From positions 38,054 through 102,053 of the forward strand of contig CAZVWQ010000002.1 of the NCBI GenBank assembly GCA_964631275.1: a stretch of 64,000 nt of DNA. The letters are read 5' to 3'. The translations under genes were made by a program, and so were the position numbers. Below, piece by piece: positions 25,495 through 34,267 of the stretch (within the stretch, counting starts at the first letter, position 1; the number at the start of each line of letters is the position of its first letter). The notes below the pieces were generated by a model. The model had not been told where the DNA came from and did no database searches. It was given only the letters and a program-made list of their open reading frames with translations. This stretch comes from CAZVWQ01 sp964631275 (lineage in GTDB: Bacteria > Patescibacteriota > JACMRA01).

Positions 25495-25523
25495 ATTATA
25501 CAGCAACTTTTGAGTGTGGTCAA
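25495..25523 (-). promoter_or_regulatory. Promoter of the structured RNA
   Basis: TTGACC, exactly 17 nt, TATAAT, read on the minus strand. The predicted start is a G at 25488. It is one of the best promoter matches in the window. Confidence 0.75.
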
Positions 25524-25874
25524 ATTACTAGCTCCAAAATAATGTTTTTACTTTTTATATGACATTAATTCTGTCTTAAGGCTAAACACAGCCTCTACAA
25601 AATTAATCAAAAAATAGTTCTATCCTAAAACTTAAAGAAAAAAGTAAATAAATAAAGAAGTAAGTTAATAGTCTTGTCTCAAACTTGTCTCAAAACCTTT
25701 CAAAAATTATTTTTTTTGATTGACTAAAATAAAAGTAATTATTTTCCATAAATTCAACACTTTTTACTTTAGAATAAACAAAAAATAGGTTATTTTTTTT
25801 GAGTAATAAGGTAGGTTTACTTTTTTATTTAAAGCAATTTCACAACACTAAACTTTAACATGTACATTTCTGAG

Positions 25875-26000
25875 CTTATTTAGATTTTCTGACAGGCTAG
25901 TTTTACCCTTAAAATAAACCACTTTTTGAAATAGAAAATTTTTACTAACATTTTTATTCTAAGATATCAACAAAATTAGATTTGAATTAAAAATAGCATG
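25875..26000. repeat. Intergenic repeat family G, copy 2
   Basis: Shares TTTCTGACAGGCTAGTTTTA and AAGATATCAACAAAATTAGA with 6635-6755. The rest of the 24852-26203 gap, apart from the structured RNA, holds more AT-rich repeat fragments (for example TGTCTCAAAACCTTTC near 25685) and no gene. Confidence 0.5.
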
Positions 26001-26203
26001 AAATTTCTAAAACCTTTTAATAATCAAGTTTTTAGAGTTTTTTGTGATTAATTTGTGATTAAAAATATAAATGCTTAATAAGTTTACATTATTGGCTATT
26101 TTTGTTAGTTATTGGCATGACCTTAGTAAATATAAAAAACAACTTGTCAAAAATCATTATTTGATTTTCAATTATTGTGCAATTTACAATTTTCCAAAAA
26201 CTA

Positions 26204-26458
26204 ATGGCCAAAAAAGAAAACACAAAAAAAAGCTCTATATACTTAATTGTTGCTGGTATAGCTCTCATAGTTGTAGTTATGGTATTTATTATTGTTGCTT
26301 TAACAAGATCTAACGAAAATATAATAGATACTGATAACGATAGCTCTTCTGTTTCTTCACTTTCTATGTCTCCTGAAAGTCTTAACCCAAATTTTGAAGA
26401 AGCCCCACAATCACCAGAAAATTTACCTAGTGTACCTATACCAGGTGAAGATCAGTAA
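26204..26458 (+). CDS. Small single-pass membrane protein
   Basis: 84 residues from the ATG at 26204 (MAKKENTKKSS); an upstream in-frame ATG at 26177 would add an unlikely basic extension. One membrane helix (about 12-34) is followed by a Ser/Pro/Glu-rich tail, probably outside the cell. Function unknown. Confidence 0.55.
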   Translation: MAKKENTKKSSIYLIVAGIALIVVVMVFIIVALTRSNENIIDTDNDSSSVSSLSMSPESLNPNFEEAPQSPENLPSVPIPGEDQ

Positions 26459-26477
26459 TATGGAAGTTTTTAAGTAC

Positions 26478-26655
26478 TATACCCATTCCATAACCAAATT
26501 CAACATTAAAGCTAAGCTTAATTCGACTTTAAAGGTATTTTGTAGCTTTTTAGGATTTAAAAATGTAAATTTTGAAGCTGAATTAAATATACCTATTTTA
26601 GGAGATCAAAATTTTGTAAATCTGAGTTATAGAACAAGACTAATAATCAAACAGC
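26478..26655. repeat. Family E repeat plus the end of a family C repeat
   Basis: 26478-26600 runs from TATACCCATTCC to a TATACC end, with TTTTTAGGATTTAAAAATGT inside. It matches, inverted, 37415-37530, 54893-54990 and 58150-58262. Directly after it, 26612-26655 repeats the family C end (TTTTGTAAATCTGAGTTATA, ACAAGACTAATAAT). Confidence 0.55.
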
Positions 26656-26681
26656 TTATATAATCATGAGATAGGGACCTA

Positions 26682-28199
26682 TTAGCTAGTCGTAATTAAT
26701 TCATTCCATTGATTTTTAGGTTTCTCGCTAATTTTGGCCTTTGGGTAAGTTTTTTTGAATTCTTCTTCATCAACAGAAAATGGTTCTATGCTCTCTAAGG
26801 CGTGAATTTTGATTCCGTCAACTTCGGTTATGCCAGAGCGATTAATAGTCAAAAATATTCCTAAAATTTCAGCTTCTGCCTTTTTTAAAACTTTGATTAG
26901 TTTGGCTAAGGTTGTTCCTTGGGTAACTAAGTCTTCAGTAATTACTACTTTTTGACCTGGTTTAACTTTATGCCTTTTGAAGACGAATTCTGTTTCATGA
27001 GCTTTTTTGTTTGCTTCTTCTTTCTCAGCATATAGACTAGGAATATCTAAAAAGCTAGCCACGTAACTAGAGAGCCTAACTGAACCCATCATAGCTCCTA
27101 TTGTTAGTTCTGGTTCTAGATTTAGATTTCTAATTAGGCTAGCCATGTCTTGAGCTAACCTAGATAGGATTTTGGGATTACCGTCTATAGCTCCTCCAAT
27201 ATTTATATAGAATGGACTTAAACGACCAGAAGTTAATCTGCACCAAGTTCCATCAGCTTTGTTTTTTTCTTCTAGATAATACACGGCTCCAACTGAACGG
27301 AAGAGTTCTACTGGATTAAGGCAGGCGATCTTTTGATCAGAAGTTAAACTTGATACAATATCTTTGCCAATGTCGTTTGTTTTTTTGGATAGACTTGACT
27401 GATTTTGCAAGTTTTCTTTTTGAGTAGATTTAGAAAATTTTTTGTAGGAATTTTGTTTATTTATTTGTGTATCTAAAATCTCTGCTAGAATTTTTTCGGT
27501 AGCTTTTTTTGGATCTTTGTCATCAATAATAGCCGTACCTACTACCAAACTATCAGCTCCATTCTGAATAGCTTCTTTGGGAGTTGTGATACGATTTTGA
27601 GTAGAATTACTAACGGCCCAGGTTGGTCTGATGCCTGGGGTTATGATTTTGATTTTGGAATTATTTTTATCAATTAAATATTTAGCCATGCTAGCCTCTT
27701 TGCCAGAACAAACCAAGCCGTCTAGTTGAGATTCTATAGCTATTTGCATTAGATTTTTTACTGCCAAATCTTTGTTTATGCCAGTTTGTAAGGAATATTT
27801 TTGAGAGTCTTTGGAGGTTAGGATAGTGACTCCAATCAGCTTGAGATATTTTCCAGTTTGTTGGTATATTTTGTCTCTAACTTCACTAGCTGCTAAAGCT
27901 CCTTCTAGCCCGCAAGATTCTAATTGAATAGTTAAATAATCAAAATACTTAGCCAAAACTAAAACTCTTTTTGTTATCGTTGAAGGAATATCAGCTAACT
28001 TGGCGTCGTACCAGAGTTTGTTTTCTAATCCTTTGAGTCTATCCAGCCCATCAGCAAAAACTAACTCATCAAAGACAGAATGTATCTTTAGCCCGAGATT
28101 CGGGTTTGTTTTAACTATTTCGATAATTTCGTCTACCTTAGAATCTCTGGATTCTAGATCAAGAGAAATAAATAGTTGAGGGAAAATAGTAAGAGACAT
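26682..28199 (-). CDS. pyrFE: Fused orotidine-5'-phosphate decarboxylase / orotate phosphoribosyltransferase
   Basis: 505 residues, two enzymes in one chain. The N-terminal half (1-245) is OMP decarboxylase with DAKLADIPST (Asp65, Lys67, Asp70), LVCSGKEA, ITPGIRP and VVGTAI. A Ser/Lys-rich linker (about 245-290) leads to orotate phosphoribosyltransferase with TSGRLSPFYINIGG and the PRPP loop VVITEDLVTQGTT near 417-430. Together they make UMP from orotate. The order is the reverse of eukaryotic UMP synthase. TATAAC lies 12 nt before the ATG. Confidence 0.92.
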   Translation of the reverse strand: MSLTIFPQLFISLDLESRDSKVDEIIEIVKTNPNLGLKIHSVFDELVFADGLDRLKGLENKLWYDAKLADIPSTITKRVLVLAKYFDYLTIQLESCGLEGALAASEVRDKIYQQTGKYLKLIGVTILTSKDSQKYSLQTGINKDLAVKNLMQIAIESQLDGLVCSGKEASMAKYLIDKNNSKIKIITPGIRPTWAVSNSTQNRITTPKEAIQNGADSLVVGTAIIDDKDPKKATEKILAEILDTQINKQNSYKKFSKSTQKENLQNQSSLSKKTNDIGKDIVSSLTSDQKIACLNPVELFRSVGAVYYLEEKNKADGTWCRLTSGRLSPFYINIGGAIDGNPKILSRLAQDMASLIRNLNLEPELTIGAMMGSVRLSSYVASFLDIPSLYAEKEEANKKAHETEFVFKRHKVKPGQKVVITEDLVTQGTTLAKLIKVLKKAEAEILGIFLTINRSGITEVDGIKIHALESIEPFSVDEEEFKKTYPKAKISEKPKNQWNELITTS

Positions 28200-28328
28200 A
28201 AGTTGGCTTCTGTTATATTATTGATTACTTTATGATTGTAATATCAGTTATAGCAATTTTACATTTAACTTAGATAAGTTATTAGATATTAAGTTTGTTT
28301 TAAAGTAAGTTTAGGATGCCCAAAATAT

Positions 28329-28721
28329 CTAACTGGGATATGGATTAGCTAGTAGATCATCAACTGGTCTTTCTTCACTTAACTCAAAGTCTATCAAATT
28401 TGTTAAAACTAAAAATTTTGAGTATAGGAGTTTTATAGTTTTATTGTCCTCAACGAAATATTCTAATATTAAATAAAGATCATAAGAACCTTCTCGAAGA
28501 TAGTTTATAATGATATTATCGATAATTAAGTTAATCTTAATAGGCTTGTGACCTTCTATTATAAGTTTTTCATTTTCAAGTCTTATTTTATGATAAATTT
28601 CCCAAAAATATGAATTTCTTTGTAAGGATCTCTTAGCCTTAAAAAATCTATCAAAATTACGCTCTAATCTAATTTCCTCAATCCTCTCTATGAACTTACG
28701 ACTTAGATCGATTCCATCCAT
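28329..28721 (-). CDS. Hypothetical protein downstream of argG
   Basis: 130 residues, soluble, rich in Arg, Glu and Ile, with predicted long helices (RKFIERIEEIRLERNFDRFF) and no recognised domain. It begins nine bases after argG ends, so it is probably co-transcribed with it. It ends in TAG. Function unknown. Confidence 0.55.
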   Translation of the reverse strand: MDGIDLSRKFIERIEEIRLERNFDRFFKAKRSLQRNSYFWEIYHKIRLENEKLIIEGHKPIKINLIIDNIIINYLREGSYDLYLILEYFVEDNKTIKLLYSKFLVLTNLIDFELSEERPVDDLLANPYPS

Positions 28722-28730
28722 ACTGCATAT

Positions 28731-30050
28731 TTACTTCTCATTTTCTTTTTCAACCATTTCTTTTTGGCTGACTTTAAAGTTGGCTTTTAATTTATTCTCG
28801 TTTTTTCTTCTAACTTCTTCGGAGATCTTCATCTGCAAGGTATGGATTTCGGTAAATCCAGCCGAAGCGTTGGTATTGAATTTATAACCCTTAGAATTGC
28901 TAAAGCTAGCATGCCCCATACCCCAGGCTGAATCGATAGCCACAGGAGTGGCTCTACCCTTAAAGAGTTTGACTGTCACTGTGCCGGTAGCTCTTTCGTT
29001 GACTTTATCATTAAAAGCATTAATTGCCTCCATACCTGGATCGAACCATTGAGCAGCGTAGCACAAATAGCCCCACTTGATATCTAGCATGGCTTTAATT
29101 TCGTTAGTAGCTCTAGTAGATACATACCTTTCCAATTCTTCATGAGCTCTGATAATTATATGCCCTCCTGGGAGTTCATAGACGCCACGATCTTTGAGTC
29201 CGATCATTCTGTCTTCAAGCAACTCAACTACTCCAACTCCGTGCTTACCACCAATTAGGTTTAACTTTTCAATTAATTTTGATAATTTGAGTTTCTCTCC
29301 ATTCAAGCTAATTGGTAGTCCATGCTCGAATTCTAGCTTGACATACTCTGGTTCGTCTGGAGCGTTCTCTGGTAGGGTATAGGTAGTTAAGAATCTGTGA
29401 AACTGTGGAATCTCGGCTGGGTCTTCTATCTCTCCACCTTCCCAGGTCATTCCCCACATGTTATCATCAACAGAGTAAGGGAAATCCTCTCTAACAAAGA
29501 TAGGAATACCATTTTTTTGGGCATATTTGATCTGTTCGTCTCTATCCATATTCCATTCTCTAACTGGAGCGATAATCTTGATATCTGGGTCGATAGCTAG
29601 AGCATAGCCTTCGAATCTAACTTGATCGTTACCCTTACCGGTGGATCCATGAGCTATAGCGTCACAACCTTCTTGTTTGGCAACTTCCACTCCAATCTGA
29701 GAAGTAATTACTCTACCCATAGGGGTCGATAGATGATAGTCACCCTGGTATCTAGCATTAGCCTTGATTCCTTTGGCGATTACTTCGTCAGCAAATCTAT
29801 CCTTAGCGTCGTAAACTATAGCTTTTGAAGCTCCAAACTTTAGGGCTTTTTGCTTGATTGCTTCTAAGTCGTCTCCTTGTTGACCAATGTCTAGAGTTAG
29901 AGCTACAATCTCGACTTCGTACATTTCTCGTAGCCAGATAAGCATGGTAGAAGTGTCCAAACCTCCAGAATATAGCAATAAGACTTTGTTAACATCTCCT
30001 TTTTCGGGTTCGTAAGTTGTGATTTTTTTGTAATTAGTTGTAGTTTGCAT
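28731..30050 (-). CDS. argG: Argininosuccinate synthase
   Basis: 439 residues. ATP-pyrophosphatase P-loop LLYSGGLDTSTML near 25-37, GSTGKGNDQVRFE near 134 and the long ArgG body through GHASFSNSKGYKFNT. It joins citrulline and aspartate using ATP. The length and the EGGEIEDP segment fit the longer ArgG subgroup. No argH or other arginine gene is in the window. TATTTTACT directly precedes the ATG. Confidence 0.93.
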   Translation of the reverse strand: MQTTTNYKKITTYEPEKGDVNKVLLLYSGGLDTSTMLIWLREMYEVEIVALTLDIGQQGDDLEAIKQKALKFGASKAIVYDAKDRFADEVIAKGIKANARYQGDYHLSTPMGRVITSQIGVEVAKQEGCDAIAHGSTGKGNDQVRFEGYALAIDPDIKIIAPVREWNMDRDEQIKYAQKNGIPIFVREDFPYSVDDNMWGMTWEGGEIEDPAEIPQFHRFLTTYTLPENAPDEPEYVKLEFEHGLPISLNGEKLKLSKLIEKLNLIGGKHGVGVVELLEDRMIGLKDRGVYELPGGHIIIRAHEELERYVSTRATNEIKAMLDIKWGYLCYAAQWFDPGMEAINAFNDKVNERATGTVTVKLFKGRATPVAIDSAWGMGHASFSNSKGYKFNTNASAGFTEIHTLQMKISEEVRRKNENKLKANFKVSQKEMVEKENEK

Positions 30051-30107
30051 AGTAAAATAATTAATAAAAATGTTTAAAAAAATAAGTTAGTTTTTTAGTT
30101 TTCATAT

Positions 30108-30563
30108 CTACAATGGTAAGGTTTGAAATTGTTGAAAATCTTCAAAATCCTTAGTATTTTGTGTGAATAAAAAATCAATGTCATTTTCTATTAAAATTGC
30201 TGCTAAAACCACATCATGAATATATTTGCTCGTTTTACTAGAAATATTTTCAAGTAATTCTTGAACCACAAGAACTGTTTTTGTAGAACTTGTTATAATA
30301 GAAACACTTCTACTATTTAAAAGTCTTTTGAAAGAGTCTAAGGCTGATTCTGTAGATTTCATTTTTTTCTTTTGGATAAGATTTTGCATAACTGCATAAA
30401 ATTCGTATAAAGTTTTATCAGCCAAATAAATTTTAGCATTGAATTGTTTGGCTTTTTGAAATATTTCCATGCTATTTTTATAATAAAGACTGTCAGGGTT
30501 AAGCATATAAACTAGAACATTCGTATCAATAGCCACTTTTTCGTTAAATATATTTTTCTTCAT
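30108..30563 (-). CDS. PIN-domain toxin (second TA pair)
   Basis: 151 residues with PIN signatures IDTNVLVYML at 12-21, Glu in TLYEFYAV, HDVVLAAILIE and the final DFLFTQNTKDF. A VapC-type ribonuclease is expected. It overlaps the upstream antitoxin gene by 20 bases. Confidence 0.75.
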   Translation of the reverse strand: MKKNIFNEKVAIDTNVLVYMLNPDSLYYKNSMEIFQKAKQFNAKIYLADKTLYEFYAVMQNLIQKKKMKSTESALDSFKRLLNSRSVSIITSSTKTVLVVQELLENISSKTSKYIHDVVLAAILIENDIDFLFTQNTKDFEDFQQFQTLPL

Positions 30564-30789
30564 ATAAATCTTTTTTAGTTAATTTAGTGATATTATGCTT
30601 AATTACAGGAAAAGAATCAATAATATCATCCTGATCAATTTTAGCTTGTTTCATAGAAGTATCTTCTGGAGTTATCATAAACAAAAAATTACCATGTTTA
30701 TAAACTTTTACTTTAAACCCTTTTTTTATATAGGATTCTACTTGCCGATAATTACGAAAAAGTTGAGTTAAATTGATTTCTTTAAACAT
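30544..30789 (-). CDS. Antitoxin of the second PIN pair (Phd-like)
   Basis: 81 residues. The N-terminal INLTQLFRNYRQVESYIKKG and VKVYKHGNFLFMITP fit a small Phd/YefM-like fold; the C-terminal part is charged and disordered. Assignment rests mainly on size, order and overlap with the PIN gene. Confidence 0.6.
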   Translation of the reverse strand: MFKEINLTQLFRNYRQVESYIKKGFKVKVYKHGNFLFMITPEDTSMKQAKIDQDDIIDSFPVIKHNITKLTKKDLYEEKYI

Positions 30790-30917
30790 ATTAAAGAATT
30801 TGATTTTGTAGTATGATTTTGTAGTATGATTTTAAAACACAATTGTCAAGAAGTATTTAGTATAAATAATTTTAAAAGTTATATTTTATAGCCACATTAG
30901 GTATAGCAAATAAAAAC

Positions 30918-31127
30918 CTAATAGGCAACCAAATAAATCCAAAAATTGATATTTAGATTAAAGTTATTAAACTCAGAGCCAAGTAAAAAAGTTAAGTTTA
31001 TTAGGATCATTCCTAAGCTAATCCCAAAAATAAAGGTATAAATATCCATCTTGATAGCTAGGCTTTTGGCCATGGCATCCTTTATGGATTGTAAAAAAGC
31101 ACTTAATAGAACCAGTAATACAAACAT
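30918..31127 (-). CDS. Short membrane protein, probably a truncated EamA-type transporter
   Basis: 69 residues with two membrane helices. LLSAFLQSIKDAMAKSLA resembles the first helix of EamA/DMT permeases, which normally have ten. The gene starts 2 nt after the amidohydrolase stop and ends at TAG after WIYLVAY. It is probably a truncated transporter that once worked with the amidohydrolase. Confidence 0.4.
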   Translation of the reverse strand: MFVLLVLLSAFLQSIKDAMAKSLAIKMDIYTFIFGISLGMILINLTFLLGSEFNNFNLNINFWIYLVAY

Positions 31128-31129
31128 AA

Positions 31130-32113
31130 TTAATCATTTATCCCCAAGGCTTTTCTACCGTTTATAGTGGCAATTTCTACTAATTCTTGAATTTCTAAGA
31201 ACCTGTTTCCTTGAGCTAGTAATCTAAGTTCTGGCCACATATCACCATCATTAAAAGGTAGCATATAGTCTGCGATGTTGTCCGTTCCTATAGCTACAGG
31301 AATGCCATATTCATACATTTCATCAACAGGAGTGAGAGCGTTATGAAAAGGCTGTAGAGTTTCATTTCTGTTAGCGTCAATCCAGGCAAAAGGACAAGCA
31401 ATCACTATAATGTCAGCCTCTTTCAATTTCTGATAAACTTTCTTTCTATAATCTAGAGGGTGAGATGCTACCGAAATACTGTGAATAGCACAAACTCTAG
31501 ACTGCATTTCATGCTGTATAGTTTTTTCTGCTAAAAGCATGGTTTCAGTATCTTCGACAATATTGAACTGATCTACGTGAACATGAACTAATTTGTTTAA
31601 ATTTTTACCAGTTTCTAAAACTAAATCTAAATGCTTAGCTCCATACCCGGGACCAAAGTCTCTTTCATCTCGCCTAGGTAAACTACCTATTATATCGCAC
31701 ATCTGGGAACCTATCTCAAACCACTTTCTAGCTTCTTTTTCAAAGACCCCTTTTAAAGTTTGATTGATATATTTAATTTCTAACTTATCTTTGTAGATTT
31801 CTCTAGCTTTTAAGGCACCTTTGATAGCTCTATCTTCAGCTACAGGATCAACATCAACAAAAGATCCAACCACTGTCACCCCTTGTTGTATCATCAACTC
31901 AAAAGCCATACAATATCTCTCACAATACTGATCCACACTAGCATCTTTAACCTCATCCACGATATCCCATTTTTCATAGAGATGTTTAGTTTTGTAAATA
32001 TCTAGCTTATCAGGATTAATTGTAAATGCCCTATCAGCATGGACGTGAGCATTCACCCAACCACCATTTTTTTTGATTTCTTGAAGTATTAAATTTTTAA
32101 AATTCCAATTCAT
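31130..32113 (-). CDS. Cytosine-deaminase-like amidohydrolase
   Basis: 327 residues of the metal-dependent amidohydrolase superfamily: NAHVHAD near 21-27 (metal His pair), LVHVHVDQ, AIHSIS and the catalytic GTDNIAD near 275. The closest architecture I know is CodA-type cytosine/isoguanine deaminase, but it is about 80 residues shorter, lacking most of the beta domain. The substrate is uncertain. With adenosine deaminase at 36031 it suggests nucleobase salvage. TATAAA lies 8 nt before the ATG. Confidence 0.75.
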   Translation of the reverse strand: MNWNFKNLILQEIKKNGGWVNAHVHADRAFTINPDKLDIYKTKHLYEKWDIVDEVKDASVDQYCERYCMAFELMIQQGVTVVGSFVDVDPVAEDRAIKGALKAREIYKDKLEIKYINQTLKGVFEKEARKWFEIGSQMCDIIGSLPRRDERDFGPGYGAKHLDLVLETGKNLNKLVHVHVDQFNIVEDTETMLLAEKTIQHEMQSRVCAIHSISVASHPLDYRKKVYQKLKEADIIVIACPFAWIDANRNETLQPFHNALTPVDEMYEYGIPVAIGTDNIADYMLPFNDGDMWPELRLLAQGNRFLEIQELVEIATINGRKALGIND

Positions 32114-32155
32114 AAAAACTTTTTATAAAAATAAAGTTAAATCAATAATTTTATA

Positions 32156-32182
32156 CAAAAAAAACTAGCCAATTAGGCTAGT
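32156..32182 (-). terminator. Intrinsic terminator between the FecR and amidohydrolase genes
   Basis: On the minus strand ACTAGCC-TAATT-GGCTAGT is followed by eight Ts. It has seven perfect pairs. It lies 310 bases after the FecR-protein stop and 43 bases before the next ATG. The DNA between (32183-32493) holds repeat fragments (TTGTCTCAAAACTTTTT near 32315) and no gene. Confidence 0.8.
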
Positions 32183-32493
32183 ATGTTGAGTATTATTGTG
32201 TATGTCAAGCTAGTAGATTATTACTCAAATTAACTTAAACTAAGCTTTTTTAATTTACAAATTCTTTTTGATGTTGGTTAAACCTATCTAAAACCAAAAA
32301 TTTATAATTAATCTTGTCTCAAAACTTTTTAAAAACTTTTTTGATTAAATAAAACAAAAGTAGCAAATTTTTATAAATTCAGTACTTTTTACTTTAAAAT
32401 AAAAAGAAATTGTTTTTTTGAGTAAATGGTAAGGCCTAAAAATCAGGCAAACCATAGGCTATAATTAATTTTACATCTAATTAGCTAAGCAAT

Positions 32494-33831
32494 TTAGCAA
32501 AAATCAAATGCGGCTTTTATTTCTTTAATTACTTGACTTCTAGTTAATCCATACCAAAAAGCTAGTTCATCAAGGCTGTCAGAATCTTGCAAAATGTGAG
32601 ATAGCTGTTCGTAATTTTGTATTTCGTAGCAAGGAATCGCAGTAGTTAAAAAGTCAGATTTTGGGTTAATAATACCTGAATTTTGAGAAATTGAGTTATT
32701 TTCGAGTTCAGTATTTTGTATTGGCTGGGCAGATTTTCTTTCTTTTTGTTGAGATTTAGAGCTTGTATTCCTTGAATTTTTTATAAAAGCATTGCTTTTT
32801 GATTCGGAGTTATTACTTTTGGTAGAAGTGCTAGACTGGCTGCTAGTCTCTTTGGTTAGTTCTTTTTCTGTAGCTCTTAGAATCATAGGAGGAAGTTTAC
32901 TTAAAGATTCTTCTTTGGCTTGATTAGCTTTGGTAGTATCTTTAGATTCTGAACTTTTTGTTTCTTCCTGTTTTTCCTCACCTTTGAAGGTAGGGTTTTC
33001 TATAGGCTTAATTTTTTGGCAATTTTCTTTGCTTAATTTTAGTTTTTTGAATTCTTCTCTTAATCCTATGAATCGACTAGAAATACCCTCAAGTTCTTCT
33101 TTATGACCTTCGCCAAACATGAACTGAACTCTTAGATCCCATTCGCTACAACCATCTTCTTCAGATAGAGAGATTTTTTCTAGAATTTGTCGATCTTCAG
33201 TTATAATTATAGTTTCGTTAGCTTTCAAAATTTTTTCTTTGTTTAGAGCACCTTCAGATTGAATCTCATGTTCGGGCAGTTTTTGGGAAATACCAACTGC
33301 ACCTTCTAGTACTTTAATGACTGATTCTTGCAAATCATTACTAATTTTAAAACTAGTGCCTTTGACTTTGGCTATGGCGGTAGAGGTTTCTATTTCGTAG
33401 GTTTTATTTTCTACTAACTTCTGAACATTGTGCCAAGTACTGCCAAAAAATTGCCGAATAGAAGTTTTTCCATCTTGGTAACTAATTTGCAATTCTGTAT
33501 TTTTGTCTATCGAAATTAAAGAATTATCAGGTAAAAGAACTTCAGCATAAGCTAAGCTTGTCTTAATAAAAGTATCAGAAACCACAAGTTTTTCAGCAGA
33601 ATTGATCTGCTCATAATTATCTTGAGTTGGCTCTCTAAAATAAACCTCTCCACCTTGCGGATAGACGCTAATATTTCCTTCAGTAATACTAGCTCCTAAG
33701 ACGGTTCTTTCCTGGGGTGGGAAGTTTTGACTAGTCCTAATCAGTAATCCAATTGTAACAAAGGTGATTATAGAAATTATTAAGATTAAACTATAAGCTG
33801 ACCAATTGTTTTTATTTTTTTGTAGCATCAT
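32494..33831 (-). CDS. FecR-domain membrane-anchored protein
   Basis: 445 residues. One N-terminal helix (about 14-33), then a FecR-type beta domain (roughly 50-190, with VLLPDNSLISIDKNTELQI and STAIAKVKGTSFKI). Next comes a charged helical part (220-260), a long Ser/Lys/Glu-rich disordered stretch (270-385) and a Cys-containing C-terminal module (LDELAFWYGLTRSQVIKEIK). Probably extracytoplasmic. FecR domains here need not be sigma regulators, and no sigma gene is adjacent. Confidence 0.7.
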   Translation of the reverse strand: MMLQKNKNNWSAYSLILIISIITFVTIGLLIRTSQNFPPQERTVLGASITEGNISVYPQGGEVYFREPTQDNYEQINSAEKLVVSDTFIKTSLAYAEVLLPDNSLISIDKNTELQISYQDGKTSIRQFFGSTWHNVQKLVENKTYEIETSTAIAKVKGTSFKISNDLQESVIKVLEGAVGISQKLPEHEIQSEGALNKEKILKANETIIITEDRQILEKISLSEEDGCSEWDLRVQFMFGEGHKEELEGISSRFIGLREEFKKLKLSKENCQKIKPIENPTFKGEEKQEETKSSESKDTTKANQAKEESLSKLPPMILRATEKELTKETSSQSSTSTKSNNSESKSNAFIKNSRNTSSKSQQKERKSAQPIQNTELENNSISQNSGIINPKSDFLTTAIPCYEIQNYEQLSHILQDSDSLDELAFWYGLTRSQVIKEIKAAFDFC

Positions 33832-34267
33832 ACTATTTCACTTAAATTTTTAATAAGTAAGATAGCTGTTTGATTGTGTTTTTAAGCTATACATTTTTTG
33901 ATGTACTATAAGGATACTTCTATTTACTTAGGATGTAAAATTTTTTCAAAAAATACTTAATAAATCTATTAAAACAAACTATTTACCCTATTTGCTAACC
34001 AAAAAAATATGGAGTGAATTATATCTTTTTTGTTATTTATACTTAAAATATAAAGTGTAAATTTTTTATAACTAGCTAGCTTGGGTTACAAATTTGCAAA
34101 AAAACAAAAGCCATGATATACTTAAAATTATAAAATACTTGTTAGGTATATCTAGCAAATTAATTTTATTAGTATTAAATATACAACTTGCCTTTTTTAA
34201 TTTAAAATAAATTGATTCAGGCAAATAGCTTGTTTTGGAGAACAAAACAAAATAAAAATAAATAATT
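33832..34267. other. Gene-free gap
   Basis: AT-rich DNA between divergent genes. I see no gene, no clear repeat and no strong hairpin. Promoters for both neighbours must lie here but none stands out. Confidence 0.5.
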
